Shown here piece after piece: positions 1 to 10,598 of a stretch of DNA of 52,500 bases; the first letter of the stretch is position 1; each line of letters starts with the position of its first letter. The notes beneath the pieces were generated by a model, which was not told the DNA's origin, did no database searches, and worked only from the letters and a program-made list of their open reading frames with translations. Position numbers and translations under genes: made by a program. Source of the stretch: Mesostigma viride (lineage: Eukaryota > Streptophyta > Mesostigmatophyceae > Mesostigmatales > Mesostigmataceae); the NCBI GenBank assembly GCA_009746045.1, contig RPFO01000132.1, positions 955,590 through 1,008,089 on the forward strand. The letters are read 5' to 3'.

Positions 1-745
1 AAAGCCTGTCATTTGGGTGTGCAATGGAAGTTGTATACACAGGTAGAGCGCGAGAAAGGTACAGATAGGTGTTATTCCAACAAGAGTGAGCCACATGGGT
101 AACACCCCAATGCATCCAGCAAGTTCATGATTGAGGTAGGCAGCTCATGTGGCATTGAAAATGCTCTGCTCGCCCTTAGCCAGTTGCTGGCGGCCAACAC
201 CATCAGCTTAGCTCTGGCCAAGGTAGCAGATAGCAGCAACGGAAGCAGATAGCAGCACTTGCAAACCGCATGTAGCCCAGACCCCTCTGTTCACGTCAGT
301 AACGCAAGAGATGCACATGATGCATGCAAGAAAGCCAGCAAGCCAGCAAGCCAGCAAGCCAGCAAGCCAGCAACATGCCAACACTAGCCAGCACACATGC
401 AGCAAGCACCGCTAGCACTTACCACAAAGACGATATCACATCCCCAATCTCCTAGTACCTAGATAACTAGTTGAGGCTGATTGCGGGTGGGGCCCACTCA
501 GACGATGAAAGGTGACGACCTGCCAAAAATTGCCGCACATTGTGTACAGCACTGTCAATGCTACGTGACCTCTCAACAGAGGCCCATGTTCCATCACCAC
601 ATGCACCAACAAGGCAAACAATCACAGACAGCCACCAATGCAAGCAATACAGCTATGTTAATAACCCAGAGATGCAAACGGGCACAAAAGTCAGCGATGC
701 AAGACACCTAGGCAGTACTGAACGCATGGAACGATAGCGGCGACA
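1..745. other. Non-coding stretch with short repeats
   Basis: No gene recognised. The only visible structure is a short GCCAGCAA tandem repeat at about 333-374. Short open frames here have no recognisable motifs. Confidence 0.4.
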
Positions 746-748
746 ACA

Positions 749-1243
749 ATGGCAGCCATGACAGCCATGACAGCCATGACAGCCATGACAGCCATGACAG
801 CCATGACAGCCATGACAGCCATGACAGCCATGACAGCCAGGACGGCCATGACAGCCATGACGGCCATGACAGCCATGACAGCCATGACAGCCATGACAGC
901 CATGACAGCCAAGACAGCCACGCCAGCCATGACAGCCACGACAGCCACGACAGCCACGACAGCCACGACGGCAACGACGGCCACGACGGCCACGACGGCC
1001 ACGACGGCCACGACGGCCACGACGGCCACGACGGCCACGACGGCCACGACGGCCACGACGGCCACGACGGCCACGACGGCCACGACGGCCATGACGGCCA
1101 CGACGGCCATGACGGCCACGACGGCCATGACGGCCATGACGGCCATGACGGCCATGACGGCCATGACGGCCATGACGGCCATGACGGCCATGACGGCCAT
1201 GACGGCCATGACGGCCATGACAGCCATGACAGCCATGACAGCT
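749..1243. repeat. 9-bp satellite (CATGACAGC / CACGACGGC)
   Basis: About 55 copies of a 9-bp unit. Edge copies are mostly CATGACAGC-type; the centre is homogenised to CACGACGGC, then CATGACGGC on the right. The unit length is a multiple of three, so several frames stay open and give artefactual proteins (MTAMTA, WPSWPS, AVMAVM). The blocks of variants point to local amplification rather than coding constraint. Confidence 0.9.
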
Positions 1244-1596
1244 CCGCAGCGAACAATACTATAAAGTATATTCTGATCAGACACTCCGCAAAGGTGAAAA
1301 CCTTTGCGTTCAGTGCCGGGCCGCGGAAAACGCGGAAAACGCGATCTACAAATGAATCCGACCTGAATCGAACTGGGGACCTCTCGCACCAAATTTTGCT
1401 GACAATAGGACGGACGTCTCCGGTTACCATGGCATCGCCAACTTACACCTATAGTCATCCGCAAAATTTCTCCTGTCCGGGGAGTGATGCAAGCCTTTCG
1501 GATTTGGTACTAGATAAATCACTCGAGATCTGTGTGTAGGAGTACTACACACGTGTCTGCTATATAATATAATACTATAAAGTATATAGCCATAAG
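1244..1596. other. Unassigned spacer with a tRNA-like B-box
   Basis: No gene recognised. On the minus strand near 1360-1385 there is a GTTCGATTC-like B-box, but the flanks do not fold into a tRNA. The right part is AT-rich and ends in the target site of the LINE insertion that follows. Confidence 0.3.
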
Positions 1597-2253
1597 TATG
1601 AAGTATATATATTAAAAATATAATTACTTACAGCAGAGTGAAATCACTCAAACCAAAGCAAACGCCCAGCTATAAACCTATATACAGAGCCATGTCAAAG
1701 CTCTATACTACGATAAGACCAATGGAAACGCCTAACGGGAGGAACCTAATAGCCCTGCTGCACCGCAAAATCAGCCCGCGTACGGCGGAGCATGATGTCA
1801 GCCATGGCCCGAGTCAGCGCCACCGACAAGCGCTGACGCCAATATGACGTCCAGGTCCGCGCCGACCATGGGGCCCGCTGGCCCTCCAGGTCCAGCCGGT
1901 CCTCCCGGAGCCGGCAACACTCCTTGAAGAAGGCGGAGGTCAGGGGCCCCATGGCACCAAACTCCTCCAGGACAAAGGGCACCACACGATGGTGCCCGAC
2001 GTCGCCGTAGGCCAGGAGCTTGGCCCGCTCCGCCCGGTCCGCCGTGTAACCTGCCGTGAGGGAGGCCCCAGCCACGTGGCTAAGAGCCAAGGGCCGCGCC
2101 ACCGAAACGTCAATAAGCAGATGCCGGCCACCCCCTCAAAGTCCAGCACCACGATGTCAGGCCGGTGGTTGGGGGAATAGAAGGCAGCGCCATCCGCATC
2201 CTCGGACCGGATGTTCGCGTGGGGGAAAACCGACCGAATATGAAGTATATATA
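1597..2253 (-). mobile_element. 5'-truncated LINE copy with 15-bp target-site duplications
   Basis: A minus-strand non-LTR retrotransposon end. The 15-base sequence TATGAAGTATATATA occurs at both 1597-1611 and 2239-2253, as expected for a target-site duplication. Inside, 1746-2238 encodes (with at least one frameshift near 2125) the C-terminal part of an ORF2-like protein; recognisable pieces are NHRPDIVVLD, LLIDVSVARPL and VPFVLEEFGAMGP. 1612-1745 is the 3' UTR. The same C-terminal region occurs at 28508-29012, and the same 3' UTR recurs in the opposite orientation at 29245-29370, so this is a multi-copy family. The coding part is too short and broken to be active. Confidence 0.8.
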
Positions 2254-2995
2254 ACCACAAGTAAATAACCATACCCAACAAGCACGCCAGCTTAAAAAAA
2301 ATAAAAAAAAAACAATAAAAATAATTATGACGGGCTCCCTCGATTGACAACGCACCATCGGGACCTGACCCAAAGAAAGCAAGCCCGCTTATATGCGCGC
2401 TCCTACATGCATCGAGAAACAATGCACAACGCAGAAGAACCAAGACAGCTCGCAGGAAAGAAAAGAACACCAGCAACCCCGCTCGCCAGGTGCATGTACT
2501 TGCAACTGTTGCAAGGTGATGACGAGCACAGTCGACGGTAACTCGCCTGGCGACATTTGCTCCGCCTGGCAACATAACAAGGCAATATCACTCTTCGAAG
2601 TATAGCTCAATTGGCAAATGCAGCAGTCCAAAGGAACAATCGATAGTAATGCCGACACTTGATTTACTGGATTGGACCAGTCTTCCACTATGACAAACAC
2701 TGTCAAGCTCTGGAGAAAATCCATGATAAAATGCCTTATCTATCGGATTGAAATTAACGCTAACTTGCGTGCTGAGAAACAAGGTATTGAAACGTCAATC
2801 TACGTTTAGGTGAATGTCCATGCCGCCCCCGTAAATATCCAGAATGTTTCGCCCGCCATGGCTGCCGGGGGTCTGCTGTCTTGCACTTACGGCCTGAAGA
2901 CAGTAATTTACGCGCCCGCGGGCCCACAGGCCGACAGGCGAGCCTTGTCTGCAGGCTACGGACCTGCTTGGAGTACCGCGCCAATAGGCTTGGGT
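2254..2995. other. Intergenic, nothing recognised
   Basis: No conserved domain, tRNA or obvious repeat. An A-rich tract lies near 2294-2320. Short open frames overlap on both strands without family motifs. Confidence 0.3.
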
Positions 2996-3019
2996 GAGTC
3001 TGGATGCGCATCCAGACTC
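2996..3019. repeat. 24-bp perfect inverted repeat
   Basis: GAGTCTGGATGC is followed directly by its exact reverse complement with no spacer. It lies just beyond the 3' tail of the neighbouring minus-strand LINE. It could form a cruciform; no function is assigned. Confidence 0.85.
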
Positions 3020-3047
3020 ATGAGTCTGAAAAATATGGTCCTGTCTC

Positions 3048-5690
3048 ATAAGTAAGTAAGTAAGTAAGTACTTGCGTGTCATGCGCAAAGGCATGCCACG
3101 GAGTACTATGCTAATCTCATTAGAAAAATAATTACACAAAAGTTTAAACAAATATCGTCTGCATCATCCCCCAACCGTTAAGCACTAGATGGGGATGTAA
3201 TCCTCATCCGAGCTGTCCTCTACTGTAATGGCAGACGAGGCGGTAGTGTAGCGGCTATCCTCAGGACCAATAACCTCCACCTGCGGACTTCTACCCTGGC
3301 TAGCAACGGGCCGCGGGGCCCGTGGGGAGAAAACAGGAGCATACCCCTCGGGAAGGTGCTTATCGCAGATGGCAGCCCATTTCTCCTTGTCAATCATGCG
3401 GGCGCGGAGTACGGATAGTCCCAGAAGCCCTGCATCTTCAAGCAGTTGTGTCACATAGGTCCGGGTCGCGCCGCGCCGGTGCCCGGCACGCGCAAGTTTG
3501 CCAGTGGGTTGCGATGGGACAAGGGGACCCTGCCATAGGAGGAGGTGTCTACCTGGTTGGCCCGTCTTAAGCCCCCCGGCAGGGCCCACATCGGTATTCA
3601 CCTGGTCTGTGCGGGCAAGATGGCCGGCAAAGAGGAGGCGGCGGTGTCGGATGGTATGGGTGACAAGAGGGAGCTCGCAGTAGAGCTCGGCCCGGGTGCG
3701 GCGTTCTTGGTAGCGGACGCCGAGGATATGACGGAGCATTCGAGTGACGGTGCCGTCAAGCTGCTGGCTCAGCGCCTGGTCCAGGGTCCACGCCTCGCAG
3801 CCATAAAGGAGGATGCTGAGGACAAGGGCCTTGAACAGAATGCGCTTGCGTCGCTCACTCAGGTAGCGACAGGTCCAGAACCTGTCGAGGCGGCGGAGGG
3901 CCGCCCAGGCCTGGCCAATCCGGGTGTTGATGTCGTCGGCCGTGGAGGGAAGCCAGCTGCCAAGGAGCTTGAAGCGAGTCGCCGGGGGACGGGGCTGCCG
4001 TCCAGCAAGAGGAGGGTGGGTGGGGCTATCCCAGCAGGGAAGCCGATGGCCATGACCTCCGTTTTCTTGCTGATCATAAGCCCCACCGCCCGCGCTTCCA
4101 GTGATAAGCTGTCTAGCCACAGTTGGGCTGACTCTGGGGTTTCCACGAGTGTCGTGTCATCAGCGTAGATCAGATCGCTCAGGCGGTAGGGTGGGTCAAC
4201 CCCGCCGTAGCTGGCGTACTCCGTGATCTCGATCCCCGGCGGGCGCCCCTCCACCCGGCGAAGCGGGCTTGTGCACGCCGCATAATATAGTCCACCATAA
4301 TGATGAATAGATATGGGGAGAGCACACAGCCCTGCCACACCCGGTGTGCAGGGGAACGCCGGAGTGACGCCGTCGGCGTACGGACCTGGGCTTGGGACCC
4401 TTCATAGAACTGGCGGACATGAATCTCCAACGATGTACGATGGGCAACGGAACAGGTGAAGGACCACCCACAGGGCGTCCCAGGTAACCGTATCGAATGC
4501 CTTGGTGTAATCCACGAAGATCAATAGCAATGGCAAGAGGCCGGGGGCCAGGCGACCCACTTCCTCGATCAGGCGGCGCGCGGTAATAGTGACCATAACA
4601 CAATTGCGACCAACCGGAAGCCCATCTGGGACTCACCTAGGTGGGGATTGAGGCTGGCGCGCATGCGGTTCAGCAGGAGACGCAGAAGACTTTCAGCACG
4701 CAGCTTTGGAGGCATACGCCGCGGTAGTTGCCGGTATCCGCGGCGGACCCCTTGCCCTTGTAGAGCATGACCCGTACAGCGGTCTTCCAATACGTCGGCG
4801 GGGGGAGGCCATCTCGTAGAATCCGGTTGCAAAACACCCGGAGGAAGGGCTCAAGCTCAGGCATCTTAACCACCTCCGGTGAAATATTGTCCACTCCCAT
4901 GGCAGCATAATTGCGGAGGGCATGGAGATGGCAGCAGCCCATTCCTGGGGAGTCCACTCGTCGTGGGGGCCCTCCACCAGGGGGCCGGAGAGCGGTGGGA
5001 CCAGGTAGTCCGTCTCGCTGGTGGGCGCCTGCGGGGGCCGATGGCCGCCTCGGCTGGCCGCAGGGCGTGCGGCTGCAGCGGGGTCAAGCGGGGGGGCGCG
5101 GGCCAGGGGCCCCTGATAGTATGGCCTGGGAGCTGAACCAAATCTCAAGGCGTTCACTGGGGGTGCCTGGGATGTCAGCCCGTTGCGTTTCCCGGCGTCC
5201 GGTGAGACGGTCGAGAGAGCGCCAGGCGCCCTTGTGCTGGTTGGCGGCCGTGTGGCGATTGATTTCGGCGGCAAGTGTCTCCACCTCCTCCGCATGTGCG
5301 GCAGTATATGCTTGAGTAAGCCGTTCCTGTACGGGTACAGGTCCTCCCCGGCGGCGGGCCTGCGCTAGCGCGCCAGCGGCGGCAACCACCCGGGCGTCGC
5401 GCAGGTAGAGCGGGCTGGTCGGGGCGGGGTTGCTCGGGGAGAAGCTTAGAGCCAAGCTCCACCGATCGCATGAACAGTTCGTAGGGTGGCGTGAGATCTA
5501 CACCGCGATCTGCGTCCAGGTACATCAAAGGTTGCGCGTCCACAAAGGCAGACCTGATTGCATCGCGGCGTATCTCATCCGCTGACCACTTCTCCCTGCG
5601 CCCACGGACGGGGCGTAAGCAGGTCCAGTCAGGGCGGGGTCCAGTTTGAATACCGCATCCACTCTCTCTCCCTTCTTTGGACTGCCATGC
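3048..5690 (-). mobile_element. Degenerate RTE-like non-LTR retrotransposon (reverse transcriptase)
   Basis: A LINE ORF2 remnant read right to left. From 5560 to 5090 lies the linker upstream of the reverse transcriptase (AWRSLDRLTGRRETQ). Next come a finger region (VDNISPEVVKM, YKGKGSAADTGNYRG), motif A (VDYTKAFDTV, near 4500), motif B (QGCVLSPYLFI, near 4330), motif C (YADDTT, near 4160), motif D (SKKTEVMAIG) and thumb (FKLLGSWLPS). The C-terminal region (YGCEAWTLDQ, LDGTVTRMLRHILGV, RRLLFAGHLART) resembles the RTE clade and ends at a stop at 3185. At least five frame changes break the coding region, so it is a dead copy. No endonuclease domain is visible. A 3' UTR of about 120 bases ends in an (ACTT)n tail at 3051-3070. 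Clade assignment is by eye. Confidence 0.85.
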
Positions 5691-5935
5691 AGAACAAGAC
5701 GCGGTGGCAGAAGATTGTCAAGGCTCACACGCCCGACCCTGTGGGCAAGCCACCGGCTCCCCCCAAGAGGAGGAGGCGTTTTGATGAGTAGGGTAGTTAG
5801 GATTTTTCTAGACTAGGTAGATTAGCGTTAGGTTAGTTAGATTACGCGGCTCTCTCCACTCCACCATCCATCAAGGAATATGTGCTACATGATCTCCCAA
5901 CGGAGGCATGTAATAATTTAATTTTAATTTAATGG
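5679..5935 (+). mobile_element. Short 5'-truncated LINE 3' end
   Basis: The last ~33 codons of a LINE ORF (reading ..VKAHTPDPVGKPPAPPK.. and stopping after RRRRFDE) plus the 3' UTR. It is clearly homologous to 14777-15060: both share the C-terminal coding motif, the ATCCATC..AAGGAATATGTGCTACAT stretch, a CTCCCAACGGAG hairpin and an AATTTAATTTAAT tail. It abuts the 5' end of the minus-strand LINE head to head. Confidence 0.75.
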
Positions 5936-6560
5936 CTCATCAGAGCTCAATTAATTAATTAATTGCTCAAAAAAAATAGCTCGGCATATTTTCGCGCCAG
6001 TCATGGAACTTACTTACTTGGCCATCTGTATTTTTCGGGCCCTAACTTTACAGATCTGTAAAAAGCTCTTTCAAGAAAGTAGTTATAATAGAATAAATAT
6101 TCTGATCAGAATAAATATGAATGTAGTTTACAGGGGAGAGCTCTACCAGGTTATTAATCTACACATTTCCACCTCCATTAATTCCCAATCAGATAACAAC
6201 AGCATGGTCCAATTTCTCCATATTTCTGGCCTGTGCTGGTTGTTCATTTGATCTACCTACTGTCATTCAGAAGATTACCAGCACCATGTCCCCATAGGGT
6301 CATCCGTTTGTCTCCTCCACCAGTGTCTATCCCACAGTGTGTGTGGTCTTTGTTCACATGCACTGTACAGTGTGTGCTGCATGCGTCATGAATACACTAG
6401 ATTATTTTTTGCCGGGCAAGGACGCATCGCTTCCGTCACACCCAGCTATATCAGTGTCCTTATTACGCCCATGAAAAGGTCTGGGCTGTAACATCTTGAC
6501 CCTTAAAAATGGCAAAGGAAATGAACAGTGCTACGCCATCAAGCGTGTCACTCGCCCACC
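5936..6560. other. AT-rich spacer with two dispersed-repeat fragments
   Basis: 6018-6070 matches the repeat at 9105-9230 and 20051-20185 (shared core CATCTGTATTTTTCGGGCCC). 6201-6250 matches the CATGGTCC..TGGCCTGYGCTGGTTGT repeat also seen at 30044, 41565 and 44710. No gene seen. Confidence 0.5.
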
Positions 6561-6884
6561 ATGGGCTTGACCCAGCTGGCTAAAACTACAATGCGCAAGC
6601 AAGTTGAGACGCCCCAATCAGTGCAGGCCTCAGACTCTGCAACAGCACAGGTTCAGAAAACCCACCAGTGTTTCTGCATACACAACAACGGTTTCACCCA
6701 ACAGGACCTATATACACATCTACATGCATGCACGAAGGAACCCGGCCTGGCAGCTTGCGATGGGAAGCGTGCACAGGACTCCTACGTGCCAGCACTGGTC
6801 CGCATTGTCAGTCAAGCGGAGCCTCGGGGTCCCACTGGCCCGACCATGCCAGAAAGTCCCTGCGACAGGATGACATTGCAGTGA
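6561..6884 (+). CDS. Hypothetical small protein, 107 aa
   Basis: An uninterrupted frame starts at an ATG in a strong context (ACCATGG) and stops at 6882-6884. I do not recognise the protein. It is rich in Gln, Thr and Ser. Its one notable segment, near residues 35-60, reads HQCFCIHNNGFTQQDLYTHL followed by HAC; the Cys/His spacing is zinc-finger-like but fits no classical C2H2 pattern. No splice sites or homologous second copy support it, and the flanks are non-coding. It may be a chance frame or a single exon. Confidence 0.25.
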   Translation: MGLTQLAKTTMRKQVETPQSVQASDSATAQVQKTHQCFCIHNNGFTQQDLYTHLHACTKEPGLAACDGKRAQDSYVPALVRIVSQAEPRGPTGPTMPESPCDRMTLQ

Positions 6885-7394
6885 TTCTGGTCTGACCCTA
6901 ACTAGCTGTCAATATTTACAAATGGCACCGACGGTGATCAGCTTGAACCCAAGACCATCGTCGCTGTCATGAATCCTGGCCACAAAAAAGTATTGGCTGC
7001 CGTCTGCACGCCATTCAAGTATCGGGTATAGGAGCGGGGGGGGTGCATGTCAACACCGGCCGATGATTGCGCAACTCTGCAAAACTCTGCACCATTGAGC
7101 AAAGTTCTGCATCTTAAGCTAGAGACAGTCAATAAAATATCCCGTTGCATCCTCCCCCCAGTCAGCTCCGCCTGTTAGGAGCAATCCAGCGCAGCATACC
7201 AGCAGGATGCGCGGTAGAAGGACGTCCCTAAATGTTTAAAGGAGAGGTCTTGTATATAATTACACCAGACCTTGAAAAAACGGGGTAAAATTTCCTTTTG
7301 CCAAAGGGCTGGAAACAGCCTAAATGGTGGGCGCGCCCAGTCACAGCACCTGAGTTGTGTGTTTAAGCTGGCGCAACGTTGGGATTCAGGACGG
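6885..7394. other. Intergenic, nothing recognised
   Basis: No motif-bearing frame, RNA gene or tandem repeat found. Confidence 0.3.
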
Positions 7395-8110
7395 CGGAAA
7401 CCACAGCTGCCACCTGTCACGCCCCACCGACCACATCGCCCCCGTCTCGTACCGCGCTTTCATCAGCCGCACGGCCTCCAGGCTGCGCCGGTACCCTCGC
7501 GTGCGGTGGTGCTGCTCCCGCTAGTGGCTGCCGCGATGGCAACGGCGCACTTGCACGCATTCTCCGCCTCCCGTACTTGTTTGCGAGTGCAACGTCTCGG
7601 TGAGGGAGCTGAGGGCGGCCGCGAGCAAGGGGTGGCCGGCACCCGCGTGGCATGAGATGACGGCCGTGAGGCGTTGGAAGTAGTCTTTGGCTTCGTTGTA
7701 GCGGCCCCGTGCGCGGTAGTAGTGGGCGAGAGAGAGCAGGGACTCGGCAACTTCCATCTCGGCACCGGGGTGGGCCTGCCGAATGCTGAGGACCAGCTGA
7801 TAAACCAGTTCCACCTCGGCAGCACAGGGGGAGTGACCGTACGTCCCCGATGTAACTTCGTGCATGCAGCTGATTTGAAGCTGTGCGCCCAGGGCTTGCA
7901 GCGCAGACGCGCACTGGCGGACATCGTCCCTGCGGGAGGCGACCGTCTCGCGGCACGTGACCACGAAGGCAAGGCGTGCAAAGACAGCTTGGAGCGGCCA
8001 GCAGCCACCCTGGCCTCGAGCACGTCCAGCAGGTCGATCATGGCCGGCACGAGTGCGGCATCGGGGGATGCATGACTTCCTGACAAATTGACATTGGGAG
8101 ACTCGCGGTC
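7395..8110 (-). pseudogene. TPR-repeat (kinesin-light-chain-like) protein remnant
   Basis: On the minus strand a tetratricopeptide stretch is readable only by changing frame. The order is: PAMIDLLDVLEARVAAGR, frame change near 7985; FARLAFVVTCRETVASRR to EVELVYQLVLSIRQAHPG; then a clear TPR core (VAESLLSLAHYYRARGRYNE then AKDYFQRL); then HPLLAAALSSLTETL. After another frame change near 7590 comes REAENACKCAVAIAAAT, then SLEAVRLMKARYETGAMW. The spacing VAxSLxxLAxxYxxxGRYxEAxxxxQR and HPxxAxxLxxL is the kinesin-light-chain/TPR_12 pattern. Three or more frame breaks without intron signals at the breaks make a pseudogene most likely. Sequencing indels are the alternative. Confidence 0.65.
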
Positions 8111-9104
8111 AGAATGCACATTTTGTCCACACCGACAGTTTTGCACAGATGTGCCTGGGAACAGCTCCGGCGTGCACGCTTCTTCGAAGCTAAGCACAGC
8201 ATTACGCCTGAAAGGCCAGGCATGCAGAACACGAGTAGGAAGCCGATCGAGGCGATGTCTGTCCTTCGAACGGATTGCGCCGCGCAAAGCTGTGGACGAG
8301 CCGCTTCCATGACGGCCGCGGCAAGGTTACCTGCAGCTGCGGCACGGTACGAGGCAACACAACACGAATTGTGGGGGCTCTAACAGCGCATCGAACTTTA
8401 TGCCCGCTTTGTGACTGTCTTGAGTTCCTTTCGTGCTTAAATGTTGCGAGCTGCGCAGGAGTTAAAGTAAGTAAATATCGTCCACAGTGCGTCGTGTCAC
8501 CGGCCCCACGTCTGAATTCACGAGAATTCGGCCGGGTCGCCACAAAAATTTGAAGGCTGCACGTGAGGACCCGGATAATGCAAAAAAACACGCGGCGGCC
8601 ACTAATCTGAGCAGCCATATAGATTCTCTGTTGCCCTTGGGCGGCGTGGGCCACAACAACAACAACAACAACAACAACAATCTGAGCAGCCCAAAAACCG
8701 CTCAGACCTTCAACCTGGGAAGTTTCAGGGAAGTTAGGAGGGAACATCCGTCCAAGCATTTCAGGAACGAATAGACGACGTGGCTACAATGAACATTGTC
8801 CTTTTGGCTAAACTGCACTGAACACGAAACTCTTTCAATTTTTAACGGCCACGTGGTGTCATTCGATGACAAATTATTATTCAGCCTTCCCCTAGCTTCC
8901 CGTGAGCTCTCTGACTTGGTGACAGCACTGCACGTGGCGAGGCCACTATAGACTCTGCTGCCCATGTGCGGCGTGGGATTCACCTAACTAACAGATGTGG
9001 CGTGGGATACAACTAACTGACTGACTGACTGACTGACATATTCATCTCTTGGGGTTTGCTCAGCCTGTGCTAGGACACACCAAGCAAGTTCAGCGCGGGT
9101 GTTT
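8111..9104. other. Intergenic; possible upstream part of the TPR remnant
   Basis: The frame carrying DVLEARVAAGR stays open upstream to about 8287 (AVLSFEEACTPELFPGTSVQ) but has no domain I recognise. A short (CAA)n lies at 8653-8680 and a (TGAC)n at 9014-9040. Otherwise nothing seen. Confidence 0.3.
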
Positions 9105-9440
9105 CTTTTTTGAGCTTTTGACAGATCTGAAAAGTTAGGGCCCGAAAAATACAGATGGCTAGGCGTATATGCAGATCTGTTTTTTTATTCCAGATCTGTA
9201 CGTAAACTCCGACGTAATGCCCTTACGTCTTCGAGGGAAGCTCCTATTCGGGCCAGGATGAAGAAAACTCTTGTGCGGGGGCGAGTGCGGAGGTCCGGCG
9301 CACTACCGCACTTGCAGTTTCAGCACCCAAATCGCTGCGCCGACGAGGAGCATTGCGCGCCAGCCTACGGCCCTACGCGCCTGTGTCCATGTTTGGCGCG
9401 AGCTTTGGCGCGTAAAACAGCTGTGACAGGTTTTACCTAG
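9105..9440 (-). repeat. Dispersed repeat, contiguous copy
   Basis: 9105-9230 is the reverse complement of 20051-20185, including CAGATCTG sites and the core GGGCCCGAAAAATACAGATG. 9231-9295 is the reverse complement of about 16830-16890 (core GAAGAAAACTCTTGTGCGGG). Here both halves are continuous, so this copy probably shows the unbroken arrangement. 6018-6070 is a third, shorter copy. No coding potential recognised. Confidence 0.7.
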
Positions 9441-10598
9441 ATCAAAAATTTCACAGTTGGGAGCGACGAGTCACGAGTCACGACCATGGAGGACATCGTT
9501 GAATTGTGATGCTACTCGCCAGACTCGAGCTCGCTGGCACTCAAGTTCCGTGGCACCCTCTACATTTATTCCTCGTCACGCTTCTTGTAACTAGAATTGA
9601 CTGGTTTACCGGTGTGTGAACATCTGAATCGGCGACGAAAACCATGTGTATAGATAATTAAGTCGATCAGTTCCTGAATGAACTTGTTAAGCTGGCAGGG
9701 GCGGGTAGGTTTGCTATGTGTGACCGTCCATCTTTTGCTTTCAAATTCCTGTTCGCCTTTCGTGCTCGACGCGGGGGGGAGCCGGCTGTTGACATCCACT
9801 GCAACAACGAGCTCATGATTCGCAGATTTCATGGCCGCGCGGCCCGTCCGGGCATTTAATTTGCTGCTTGAACAGCAGCAGGCAGGGTGTGCTAGGGTGG
9901 CCCTTCTCGCGATTTCCTAGCGGTTTGGTCAACGGCATGTTTGGATGTCTGCCTTAGGTGAGGCGTTGCGCCCACAAAACCTTATTTGGGTTCCTGTTCA
10001 AGTGGCGCATAATAGCATGAAGACTTGTTTTAGCCTTGCTGAACAACTCCACTTGCCAGCCGGTACTCGTCATCACATTCCTCGCCCGGCATAGCATGTG
10101 CGTTGAGAAAGACGCAGCCTTATCGGCCCGTTCCCGATGTTCACATATGAGCCGAAGTTATTTAAGCCCCTGCGCCTAGTGTCCTGGCAATGTGAAAATA
10201 TGATTCCTTTCCGCTTTTGTGATCGTAACCCGCTTTCAGAATCAGGCGGTGTTCTTCTCGTTGTAGGGCATGTGGTCATGCATTAAGTGTGCAGGGGTGC
10301 CTGCGGTCTGCATCCAAAATGTCTTGTTGGTTGTGACTTTCAACCCACGTAATAGAAAGAAGTAACGCGGATAATTATTAGGAGCTTACTTACTACCTTA
10401 TTTTCTAGATTCAGTATTTTGCTGGAGATTTAACGCATGCCATGGGCCCTTGGTGGCGCATGTGTGTGAGAAAGGGCAGTGGCCGTTAATAAGCCTGCAA
10501 CCAGGGGATGCACTCGAGATGTTCGGACCAACCCCGCTGTACTCGGTCAATAGCGTGCGCTTAACGTGCACTCGACCTAAGAATCTGGAGGCTGAGTC
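9441..10598. other. Intergenic, nothing recognised
   Basis: No conserved motif, RNA gene or repeat seen. Open frames are short and featureless. Confidence 0.3.

Noticed and set aside
1355-1440. Possible tRNA or tRNA-derived SINE on the minus strand
   Set aside because: A GTTCGATTC B-box is present but the T-stem has mismatches, the acceptor ends do not pair and no clear A-box exists.
691-1464. Long repetitive open frames (AVMAVM, WPSWPS, MTAMTA)
   Set aside because: They follow from a 9-bp satellite whose length is a multiple of three; several frames are open at once.
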